11,693 nucleotides of DNA from AP-16 sp036395835. GTDB taxonomy: Bacteria > Pseudomonadota > Alphaproteobacteria > Rhizobiales > Xanthobacteraceae. Below are positions 5,757 to 11,693 of this stretch, one piece after another. The position numbers and the translations under genes were made by a program. Position 1 is the first letter of the stretch. Each line of letters begins with the position of its first letter. The stretch spans positions 1 to 11,693 of the forward strand of contig DASWCW010000210.1 of NCBI GenBank assembly GCA_036395835.1, in the 5' to 3' direction. Under the pieces are notes generated by a model. It had not been told where the DNA came from and searched no databases. It saw only the letters and a program-made list of their open reading frames with translations.

Positions 5757-5808
5757 CCTCCCCCCTTGAGGGGGAGGCCGGTTCGCCGAAGGCGAACCGG
5801 GAGGGGGG
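5757..5808. repeat. Double-hairpin palindromic repeat, copy 1
   Basis: The first stem is CCTCCCCC (5757-5764) with GGGGGAGG (5770-5777) around CTTGA. The second is a perfect ten-base stem, CCGGTTCGCC (5778-5787) with GGCGAACCGG (5791-5800), around GAA. A further G-rich tail follows to 5808. This is the architecture of REP-like intergenic palindromes in Bradyrhizobium-type genomes. Bases 5757-5777 recur exactly, inverted, at 5893-5913. Confidence 0.75.
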
Positions 5809-5891
5809 TATGACAAACACGGCGCACCGGCGGCCCGGAGTTTTGCAAACCATCTTCGACGCCGTGGATGCCAAACGATCCCCCTCCCTCT

Positions 5892-5914
5892 CCCTCCCCC
5901 TCAAGGGGGGAGGG
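5892..5914. repeat. Palindromic repeat, copy 2, inverted relative to copy 1
   Basis: A nine-base stem (5892-5900 with 5906-5914) encloses TCAAG. Bases 5893-5913 are the exact reverse complement of 5757-5777, 21 of 21. The flank facing copy 1 is C/T-rich and lacks the CCGGTTCGCC hairpin, as if that module had been lost from this copy. The two together look like a REPIN, i.e. two REP sequences facing each other across a spacer. Confidence 0.7.
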
Positions 5915-6021
5915 GGCCAGAGTTGGGGAGGCGCTCCGAGAAATACTGGCGGCACTGGGAACTCGCGCCAATGAAGCTCACGCGTGTATTGAGCTTGATT
6001 GCCGAGGTTCTGGAGTCGGCC

Positions 6022-6054
6022 CCCTCCCTACCCTCCCCCGCAAGCGAGGGAGGG
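6022..6054. repeat. Third C/G-rich palindrome before pheT
   Basis: CCCTCCC (6031-6037) pairs with GGGAGGG (6048-6054), with CGCAAGCG in the loop. Another CCCTCCC precedes it at 6023-6029. The stem resembles the other two copies but the loop differs, so it may belong to a related repeat subfamily. It ends 57 bases before the pheT start. Confidence 0.5.
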
Positions 6055-6110
6055 AATCTGAGCAAGTGGCGCGTCGCGAGATACACGGCTTGGTCCGCCG
6101 AGGAGCCGCG

Positions 6111-8519
6111 ATGAAATTCACCCGCGGCTGGCTCGGCGAGCATCTCGACACCGCGGCATCGCTCGAGGCGATCGTCGACCGTCTCACCATGATCGGGCTC
6201 GAGGTCGAGCGCGTCGAGGACAAGGCCAAGGAGCTCGGCGCCTTTATCATCGCGCGCGTGATCTCGGCGGAACGCCATCCCAATGCCGACCGGCTGCGGG
6301 TGTGCATGGTCGACACCGGGACCGGCGCGCCGGTGCAAGTCGTGTGCGGCGCGCCCAACGCGCGCGCCGGCATGAAGGGGGTGTTCGCGCCGCCCGGCAC
6401 CCACATTCCGGGCACCGGGCTCGACCTCAAGATCGGCAAGATCCGCGGCGTCGAGAGCCGCGGCATGCTGTGCTCGCCGCGCGAGCTCAAACTCTCGGAG
6501 GATCACGAGGGCATCATCGAGCTTCCGTCCGACGCGCCGGTCGGAAAAAAATTCGCCGACCTGATCGGGCTCGGCGACCCGGTGATCGAGATCAATCTCA
6601 CGCCGAACCGGCCCGATTGCGCCGGCGTGCACGGCATTGCCCGCGATCTCGCCGCCGCCGGCCTCGGCACGTTCAAAAATGCGCCGATCGATGCCGTCAA
6701 AGGTGCGTTTCCGTGTCCGGTCAACGTGAAGCTCGAGTTCGGCGCAACGCCTTCGCTCTGTCCCGGCTTCGCGCTGCGGCTCGTGCGCGGCGTCAGAAAC
6801 GGACCTTCGCCGGATTGGCTGCAGCGCCGGCTCGTCGCGATCGGGCTGCGGCCGATCAATGCGCTCGTCGACATCACCAATTTCGTCACCTACGACCGCA
6901 GCCGGCCGCTGCACGTGTTCGATGCCGCCAAAGTTCATGGCGATCTCGTCGTGCGCCGCGCCCGCGCCGGCGAGAATCTCGTGGCGCTCGACGGGCGCAG
7001 CTATGTGCTCGACGAGACCATGTGCGTCATCGCCGACGTCCGCGGCGTCGAGTCTCTTTCCGGCATGATGGGCGGCGCGGCGACCGGCTGCTCGGAGACC
7101 ACCACCGACGTGCTGATCGAATCCGCGCTGTGGGTTCCGGCCAATATCGCCGAGACCGGGCGCAAGCACGGCATCCATTCCGATGCGCGCTATAGGTTCG
7201 AGCGCGGCGTCGATCCGGCCTTCATGGTGCCCGGCCTCGAGCTTGCGACCAAGCTGGTGCTCGAGCTGTGCGGCGGCTCGCCGTCGGAAATTTTTGTCGC
7301 GGGCGATGCTCGCGTCGAGCAGAAGCGGATCGAATTCCCGCTCACCGAGCTCGAGAGGCTCGCCGGCCTCAACGCCGATCCGCAGGAGGTGCGGCGGGTG
7401 CTCGGCGCGCTCGGCTTCTCGGTTGCCGGGCAGGACACCAAGCTGAGCATCTCCGTGCCGTCGTGGCGCCCGGACATCGAGGGCAGGGCGGACATCGTCG
7501 AGGAGGTGGTGCGCATCCTCGGTGTCGATCGCGTGCCCTCGACGCCGTTCGATCGCGGCGAGAACCCGCGCAAGCCGGTGCTGACCCAAGGCCAGGTCCG
7601 CACCCGACGCGCCAAGCGCGCGCTCGCCGCGCGCGGGCTGGTCGAGGCGGTGACCTGGTCGTTCATCGACAGGCAGAGCGCGGAACTGTTCGGCGGCGGC
7701 GGCCCCGCGATCGCCAATCCGATCTCGGCCGAGCTAACCGACATGCGACCGAGCCTGGTCCCGGGCCTCGTCGCGGCCGCGCAGCACAACGCCGACCGCG
7801 GTTTTGGCGACGTTGCCTTGTTCGAGGTCGGCCAGATCTTCAAGGGCGACCGGCCGCAGGATCAGCTCACCGCCGCGGCGGCGGTGCGGCGCGGACGCTC
7901 CAAATCGTTCGGCACCGGCCGGCACTGGTCGGACCACGACGGCGCCGCCGACGCGTTCGACGTGAAGGGCGATGCGCTGGCGGTGCTCGCCGCCGCGGGC
8001 GCGCCGATGACGGCGATCCAGGTCGTGCCGGGCGGTCCGCCCTGGTATCACCCGGGCCGCTCGGGCACGCTCCAGATCGGGCCGCACGTGCTCGGCCATT
8101 TCGGTGAAATCCATCCGCGTGCGCTCGATGCGCTCGACGCCGAGGGGCCGGCCGCCGCGTTCGAGCTGATCCTCGAGCGCATTCCGGAGCCGAAGCAAAA
8201 GCCGACGCGGGCCAAGCCGTCGCTCGAGCTCTCGCCGTTGCAGCCGATCGAGCGCGATTTCGCCTTCGCGGTCGACCGCGGCGTCAAGGCGGCCGACGTC
8301 GTGCGCGCCGCGCAAGCGGCGGACAAAAGCCTCGTCGCCGACGTGACCGTGTTCGACGTCTACGAGGGCGAGGGCATCGCACCGGGCAAAAAATCGATCG
8401 CGATCGCGGTCAGGCTGCAGCCGCGGGAGAAGACGCTGACCGACGCCGAGATCGAGGCGATCGCCACGCGGATCGTCGACGAAGTGGGAAAGAGGACCGG
8501 CGGCGTGCTGCGGGCATAG
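6111..8519 (+). CDS. pheT: Phenylalanyl-tRNA synthetase, beta subunit
   Basis: The 802-residue subunit edits mischarged Tyr-tRNA-Phe and binds tRNA; it pairs with PheS. The layout is standard. An EMAP/OB-type tRNA-binding domain lies at about 40-150 (LGAFIIARVISAERHPNADR, QVVCGAPNARAGMKGVFAPP). The B3/B4 editing domain is at about 210-390 (LTPNRPDCAGVHGIARDLAA, INALVDITNFVTYDRSRPLH). The B5 region lies at about 400-480, followed by a class II-like core with WRPDIEGRADIVEEVVRILG. A ferredoxin-fold anticodon-binding domain closes the protein at about 708-801 (PIERDFAFAVDRG, FDVYEGEGI). Length matches the family. The ATG at 6111 has AGGAG six bases upstream and gives MKFTRGWLGEHLDT, the usual N-terminus; the frame is open further left but only across repeat DNA. 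It converges on the TRAP operon, 121 bases away. Confidence 0.98.
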   Translation: MKFTRGWLGEHLDTAASLEAIVDRLTMIGLEVERVEDKAKELGAFIIARVISAERHPNADRLRVCMVDTGTGAPVQVVCGAPNARAGMKGVFAPPGTHIPGTGLDLKIGKIRGVESRGMLCSPRELKLSEDHEGIIELPSDAPVGKKFADLIGLGDPVIEINLTPNRPDCAGVHGIARDLAAAGLGTFKNAPIDAVKGAFPCPVNVKLEFGATPSLCPGFALRLVRGVRNGPSPDWLQRRLVAIGLRPINALVDITNFVTYDRSRPLHVFDAAKVHGDLVVRRARAGENLVALDGRSYVLDETMCVIADVRGVESLSGMMGGAATGCSETTTDVLIESALWVPANIAETGRKHGIHSDARYRFERGVDPAFMVPGLELATKLVLELCGGSPSEIFVAGDARVEQKRIEFPLTELERLAGLNADPQEVRRVLGALGFSVAGQDTKLSISVPSWRPDIEGRADIVEEVVRILGVDRVPSTPFDRGENPRKPVLTQGQVRTRRAKRALAARGLVEAVTWSFIDRQSAELFGGGGPAIANPISAELTDMRPSLVPGLVAAAQHNADRGFGDVALFEVGQIFKGDRPQDQLTAAAAVRRGRSKSFGTGRHWSDHDGAADAFDVKGDALAVLAAAGAPMTAIQVVPGGPPWYHPGRSGTLQIGPHVLGHFGEIHPRALDALDAEGPAAAFELILERIPEPKQKPTRAKPSLELSPLQPIERDFAFAVDRGVKAADVVRAAQAADKSLVADVTVFDVYEGEGIAPGKKSIAIAVRLQPREKTLTDAEIEAIATRIVDEVGKRTGGVLRA

Positions 8520-8541
8520 CGGAATTTCCATGCCGAACGAA

Positions 8542-8580
8542 CGCTGGCCGCAGTTCCAGCGCGGGCCCGCAGTCAATTTT
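8542..8580 (+). terminator. Possible weak terminator after pheT
   Basis: CGCTGG (8542-8547) and CCAGCG (8556-8561) form a six-base stem with an eight-base loop. A GCGGGCCCGC palindrome overlaps the right arm (8561-8570), and TTTT follows at 8577-8580. The T-run is short and set well off the stem, so this is only a candidate. I see no stronger terminator in the convergent 121-base gap. Confidence 0.25.
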
Positions 8581-8640
8581 GCGCAAACGGCCGCGGCTCC
8601 CGATCGTCACTCGTGTTTGCGCTCGCTCGGCGGCAAGGCT

Positions 8641-9936
8641 TCACTGAACGATGCTGCGGCCGAATAAGGCGTTCGGCAGGACGAGCGAGATCTGCGGCAC
8701 ATAGGTCACGAAGATCAGGAACCCGAGCAGGACCATCAGCCAACCGATCGAGGCCCGGACCACGGACATCAGCGGCATGCCGGTGATGCCCGACGCGACG
8801 AACAGGTTTAGCCCCACCGGCGGCGTCACCATCCCGATCTCCATGTTGACCACCATGATGATGCCGAGATGCACGGGATCGATGCCGAGCTTCATCGCGG
8901 TCGGGAACACGATCGGCGCCAGCACCAGGATGATCGAGGAAGGCTCCATGAAATTGCCGGCGATCAACAGCACGATGTTGACGATGAGCAGGAATTGCCA
9001 AGGCTGCAGATTCCAGTCGATGAGCGTCTGGGCGATGGTTTGCGGAATCTGTTCGGTGGTCAGCACGTGCGCGAACAGGAAGGCGTTGGCGATGATGAAC
9101 ATCAGCATCACCGTCACGCGGCCGGAATCCACCAGTACGCGCGGCACGTCCTTCAGCTTCAGGTCGCCGTAGATGAACACCGCCGCGATGAAGGCGTAGA
9201 CCGCGGCGACCGCAGCAGCCTCGGTCGGCGTGAACACGCCGCCGTAAATACCGCCCATCACGATCACGATCAGCAGCAGGCCCCATGCCGCCTCGCGGAA
9301 CAATACGAGGCGTTCCGACCACGACACCTTGGGCTGCCGCGGCAGATCCTTGAGCACCGCGGCGATGTAGATGGCGATCATCAGGCAGGTGCCGAGCAGG
9401 ATGCCGGGAATCACGCCGGCCATGAACAGTCGCCCGACCGAGGTTTCCGTCGCCGCGCCGTAAACGACCATCACGATCGAAGGCGGGATCAGGATGCCGA
9501 GCGTGCCTGCATTGACGATGACGCCGGTCGCGAACGCCTGGGTGTAGCCGACCCTCACCATGCCGGCGATGACGATCGAGCCGATCGCCACCACCGTGGC
9601 CGGCGAGGAGCCGGACACCGCCGCGAACAGCATGCACGCCAACACCGAGGCGATGGCCAGCCCGCCCGGCAAATGGCCGACCGCCGCCACCGCAAAGCTG
9701 ATCATGCGCTTGGCGACGCCGCCTGTGGTGAGAAAATTGCCGGCCAGGATAAAAAACGGAATGGCGAGCAGCGTGAACTGCTCCATGGTTTGAAAGAATT
9801 TCAGCGACAGCGACGCCATGCTGTCGTTGGCGAACAGAAAGATCGTCAACAATGAGGCGAGCCCGAGCGACATCGCGATCGGCGTGCCGAGGAACAGGAA
9901 GACGAACAGGACGAGGAAGAGAAAAGCCGTCGTCAT
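8641..9936 (-). CDS. dctM: TRAP transporter large permease subunit (DctM family)
   Basis: The main channel-forming subunit of a tripartite ATP-independent periplasmic transporter, which uses an ion gradient to import the ligand delivered by the binding protein. The 431 residues are strongly hydrophobic with about a dozen membrane segments, beginning FLFLVLFVFLFLGTPIAMSL. Family motifs include LLAIPFFILAGNFLTTGGVA, AAVSGSSPATVVAIGSI, GTLGILIPPSIVMVVYG, GVFTPTEAAAVAAVYA, GNFMEPSSIILVLAPI and GMVTPPVGLNLFVASGI. Length is normal and there is no break. It overlaps dctQ by ATGA, so translation of the two is probably coupled. It is the last gene of dctPQM. Confidence 0.97.
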   Translation of the reverse strand: MTTAFLFLVLFVFLFLGTPIAMSLGLASLLTIFLFANDSMASLSLKFFQTMEQFTLLAIPFFILAGNFLTTGGVAKRMISFAVAAVGHLPGGLAIASVLACMLFAAVSGSSPATVVAIGSIVIAGMVRVGYTQAFATGVIVNAGTLGILIPPSIVMVVYGAATETSVGRLFMAGVIPGILLGTCLMIAIYIAAVLKDLPRQPKVSWSERLVLFREAAWGLLLIVIVMGGIYGGVFTPTEAAAVAAVYAFIAAVFIYGDLKLKDVPRVLVDSGRVTVMLMFIIANAFLFAHVLTTEQIPQTIAQTLIDWNLQPWQFLLIVNIVLLIAGNFMEPSSIILVLAPIVFPTAMKLGIDPVHLGIIMVVNMEIGMVTPPVGLNLFVASGITGMPLMSVVRASIGWLMVLLGFLIFVTYVPQISLVLPNALFGRSIVQ

Positions 9937-10502
9937 CGCGAGATCGTCGTGGCGTCGGGAATGTCGTCCCCGGTGACTTCCTTGATCGCTTCCTTGGCCT
10001 CGTCGGCGAGCTCGTAGCCCGGCGAGCGTCCGGTCAGAATGCGCCAGCCCATTTCCATCAGCCGGACGAACAGCAGCGCGAAACCGATCGGCAGGCAGAG
10101 GCTAAGGATCCAGCGTTTCACCGGAATGTCCTCGGCTTCGACGTCGATGATCTTCATGCGATCGACGTAGACCGACGAGCCGTAGAGCATCAGCCCGGCA
10201 TAGACGAGCGTCAGCGCCACCACCACCAGGCCGACGATCCGCAGGGTTCGAGGCGGCAGCAGCCTCACGGCCGCGTCAACCCCGATATGCGCCCGCGTGC
10301 GCACGCAGTACGACATGCCGATCAGGACCAGCCAAGCGAATAGGTAGAAGTCCGCCTCGAGTGCCCACAAGATGCCGATGTTGAACAGATAGCGCAGAAC
10401 GACCTGCACGAAGGTCAGCACCGTCATCGCCCCGAGGATTGTGGCGATCAAACCTTCCTCGACGCGATTGGCAATCGCGCGCAGCACCGGCCTCTCCCCC
10501 AC
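9933..10502 (-). CDS. dctQ: TRAP transporter small permease subunit (DctQ family)
   Basis: The small four-helix inner-membrane subunit that pairs with DctM. The 189 residues show four hydrophobic stretches: about 19-38 (LIATILGAMTVLTFVQVVLR), 46-66 (ALEADFYLFAWLVLIGMSYC), 88-110 (IVGLVVVALTLVYAGLMLYG) and 132-150 (ILSLCLPIGFALLFVRLM). The RTRAHIGVDAAVRLLP segment between helices two and three is a family hallmark. The polar C-terminal tail (about 155-189) is rich in Glu and Asp. The start is uncertain. GTG at 10502 has only a weak GGCGAG upstream, whereas a GTG at 10487 has GGGGAGAGG well placed before it and would give 184 residues. An ATG at 10504 is out of frame. The gene follows dctP by 60 bases and overlaps dctM by ATGA. 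Confidence 0.93.
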   Translation of the reverse strand: MGERPVLRAIANRVEEGLIATILGAMTVLTFVQVVLRYLFNIGILWALEADFYLFAWLVLIGMSYCVRTRAHIGVDAAVRLLPPRTLRIVGLVVVALTLVYAGLMLYGSSVYVDRMKIIDVEAEDIPVKRWILSLCLPIGFALLFVRLMEMGWRILTGRSPGYELADEAKEAIKEVTGDDIPDATTISR

Positions 10503-10535
10503 ATGGCTCGCCGAACGCCGCGAGACTGCGGCGCG

Positions 10536-10570
10536 GCGGCAGCCCCTATTGCGCGGCAGCCCCTATTGCG
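10536..10570. repeat. 17-bp tandem duplication across the dctP stop codon
   Basis: An 18-base identity at a 17-base offset: GCGGCAGCCCCTATTGC begins at 10536 and again at 10553. The right-hand copy contains the dctP stop (CTA at 10563-10565 on this strand). The left-hand copy lies in the dctP-dctQ spacer, so the duplication widens the spacer by 17 bases without changing the protein. It looks recent because the copies are identical. Confidence 0.85.
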
Positions 10571-11558
10571 TCACGCCGCTGTTGGCCTTCTCGGCGGCGG
10601 CGATCAGGTCCTTGCCGATCTCAGCCTCGAACCGCTTCCACACCGGCTCCATCGCCTTTTTCCATTGACCGCGCTCATCGGGCGCGAGCGGATGGATGCT
10701 GGTGGTGCCCGCATCGGCAATGCGCTTCTTGTCGCGCGCGTTGAACTGATCGGCGATTTCGTTGTTGGTCTTGGTCGCCGAGGCCAGCGCCTTTTCCAAA
10801 CCGTCGCGGAGTTCCTTGGGCAGGCCGTTCCACCACTTGGCATTGACCAATACCATGTAGTCGACGATCCCATGGTTGGATTCGACGATGTGCTTCTGCA
10901 CCTCGAAGAACTTCTGCGAGTAGATGTTGGACCAGGTGTTCTCCTGGGCGTCGACGGTGCCGGTCTGCAGCGCCTGATAGACTTCGCTGAAGGCGAGCTT
11001 CTGCGGCACCGCGCCTACGGCCTGGAACTGCGCGGCCAGGACGTCGGATTGCTGGATGCGGAATTTGAGTCCCTTGGCGTCGGTCGGCGTCAGCAGCGGC
11101 TTGTTGGCCGAGAGCTGCTTCATGCCATTGTGCCAATAGCCCAGCCCCAGATAGTTCTTGGATTCCATTTCCTTGAGCAGCGCCTTGCCGGCGGGGCTCG
11201 CCTGAAAGCGGTCGATCGCCGCCACGTCGTCGAACAGGAAGGGAAGATCGAACACCTGCAGCTTCTTGGTGTATTTGTCGAATTTCGACAGCGATGTCGC
11301 CAGGAAGTGAACGTCGCCGAGCGCGAGGGCCTCCATCTCCTTGGCGTCGCCGAACAGCTGCGAGTTCGGATAGACTTCGACTCTGACCTTCCCGGGGAGG
11401 AGCTTCTCGGCCTCCTCCTTGAATTTCAGCGCGGCCTGGCCCTTGGGCGTGTTCTCGGCGACGACGTGGCTGAATTTGATGACGACCTGCTGAGCCATGC
11501 CGGCGCCCGGAGCCATGAACAGGGCGACCGCGGCGGCGGCGAAAAGCCATTTGCGCAT
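10563..11558 (-). CDS. dctP: TRAP transporter periplasmic solute-binding protein (DctP family)
   Basis: The periplasmic receptor that captures the substrate and hands it to DctQM. The 331 residues begin with a Sec signal peptide (MRKWLFAAAAVALFMAPGAG, likely cut after GMA at 22). The mature part starts VVIKFSHVVAENTPKGQAAL. Family marks include VEVYPNSQLFGD (60-71), LPFLFDD (105-111) and KGLKFRIQ (162-169), whose Arg167 corresponds to the conserved carboxylate-binding Arg of the family. Also present are QALQTGTVDAQENTWSNIYS (195-214) and KWWNGLPKELRDGL (241-254). The Arg supports an organic-acid ligand, but the sequence does not say which. ATG 11558 is chosen because GGGAGG lies about eight bases upstream and the signal peptide starts there; the frame is open to 11621 without a sensible extension. 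It is the first gene of dctPQM, 60 bases before dctQ. Confidence 0.97.
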   Translation of the reverse strand: MRKWLFAAAAVALFMAPGAGMAQQVVIKFSHVVAENTPKGQAALKFKEEAEKLLPGKVRVEVYPNSQLFGDAKEMEALALGDVHFLATSLSKFDKYTKKLQVFDLPFLFDDVAAIDRFQASPAGKALLKEMESKNYLGLGYWHNGMKQLSANKPLLTPTDAKGLKFRIQQSDVLAAQFQAVGAVPQKLAFSEVYQALQTGTVDAQENTWSNIYSQKFFEVQKHIVESNHGIVDYMVLVNAKWWNGLPKELRDGLEKALASATKTNNEIADQFNARDKKRIADAGTTSIHPLAPDERGQWKKAMEPVWKRFEAEIGKDLIAAAEKANSGVTQ

Positions 11559-11588
11559 AGGCACTTCCTCCCATCCTGAAGTTGTTGG

Positions 11589-11600
11589 CCGGGTACCCGG
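11589..11600. promoter_or_regulatory. Perfect 12-bp palindrome upstream of dctP, possible operator
   Basis: CCGGGTACCCGG is fully self-complementary and lies 31-42 bases upstream of the dctP start codon, where a regulator could bind. I cannot name a regulator. No convincing sigma-70 or sigma-54 promoter stands out around it, and bases 11601-11693 show no gene. Confidence 0.3.
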
Positions 11601-11693
11601 GATTGGCGCGAACGCTACCATTCCGGCCGGTCAGGTGGAAGCCAAAAGGCGGCACACCCAGCCTTTCGGGAACGCGCCCAGCGCTCCTCAGCA

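Larger units (their letters stand above)
5705..6110. other. pheS-pheT intergenic region filled with palindromic repeats
   Basis: Of these 406 bases, three blocks are C/G-rich palindromes (5757-5808, 5892-5914 and 6022-6054). The remainder shows no gene I can support. Chance frames run through it on both strands, including an upstream extension of the pheT frame, but they translate the repeats and have no family likeness. pheT's ribosome site lies at the right end. Confidence 0.6.

Noticed and set aside
4070..5971. 633-codon minus-strand open frame opposite rplT and pheS
   Set aside because: Antisense shadow of conserved genes, with Glu/Arg/His-rich nonsense and no domain.
5757..6054. CRISPR-like array suggested by three repeated palindromes
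   Set aside because: Only three imperfect copies in mixed orientation and with unequal spacing; no cas genes. They are REP-like palindromes.
5868..6110. Upstream extension of the pheT frame by 81 codons
   Set aside because: It translates palindromic repeat DNA; ATG 6111 has its own ribosome site and gives the normal PheT N-terminus.
5952..6121. ATGAAGCTCACGCG near 5971 resembling the pheT start at 6111, as if the start had been duplicated
   Set aside because: Similarity covers only about 15 bases with mismatches and does not continue; likely chance.
5901..7589. 562-codon minus-strand open frame opposite pheT
   Set aside because: Antisense to the conserved pheT reading frame, with no recognisable domain.
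8869..9855. 328-codon plus-strand open frame opposite dctM
   Set aside because: His/Asp/Arg/Gln-rich shadow of a clear membrane protein gene.
10503..11579. 358-codon plus-strand open frame opposite dctP
   Set aside because: Antisense to dctP, which has a signal peptide, family motifs and a good ribosome site.
11601..11693. Sigma-54 promoter for the dct operon, as known for dctA in rhizobia
   Set aside because: No TGGCAC-N5-TTGC match was found on the minus strand upstream of dctP.

Overview
This window looks like chromosomal DNA from a GC-rich alphaproteobacterium, probably of the Hyphomicrobiales (Bradyrhizobium, Rhodopseudomonas, Rhodoplanes or Pseudolabrys type). The grounds are the protein sequences of the infC-rpmI-rplT-pheS-pheT block, the strong third-position GC, the C/G-rich palindromic intergenic repeats and a three-gene DctPQM TRAP transporter. 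I make no species call.

Left part, about 1-1950, accessory DNA: the 3' end of an IS3-family (IS2-like) insertion sequence with an intact DDE core. Next comes a minus-strand gene for a protein with two helix-turn-helix regions, then about 800 bp of minus-strand debris holding at least two small broken reading frames. It ends next to a glycosyltransferase-like gene (GT-B fold) that lacks its N-terminal part. I read this as the edge of a decaying island or IS-rich patch that abuts, and may have cut, a chromosomal gene.

Middle part, about 3160-8519, conserved translation block on the plus strand: infC (with an AUU start and a near-perfect Shine-Dalgarno), rpmI, rplT, pheS and pheT. These supply IF3, ribosomal proteins L35 and L20, and both subunits of phenylalanyl-tRNA synthetase. 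The gaps infC-rpmI and rplT-pheS hold GC-rich hairpins. The unusually long pheS-pheT gap is filled with palindromic repeats, including an exact 21-bp inverted pair that resembles a REPIN.

Right part, about 8641-11558, minus strand: a TRAP transporter operon in the order dctP (periplasmic binding protein), dctQ (small membrane subunit), dctM (large permease), running tail-to-tail against pheT. dctQ and dctM overlap by ATGA. A 17-bp tandem duplication lies across the dctP stop codon. The substrate is probably an organic acid, but the sequence does not show which.

I found no clear novel multi-gene system. The points most worth a second look are the AUU start of infC, the glycosyltransferase-like protein that has lost its usual active-site residues, the double-HTH protein with the gene remnants beside it, and the inverted repeat pair between pheS and pheT.
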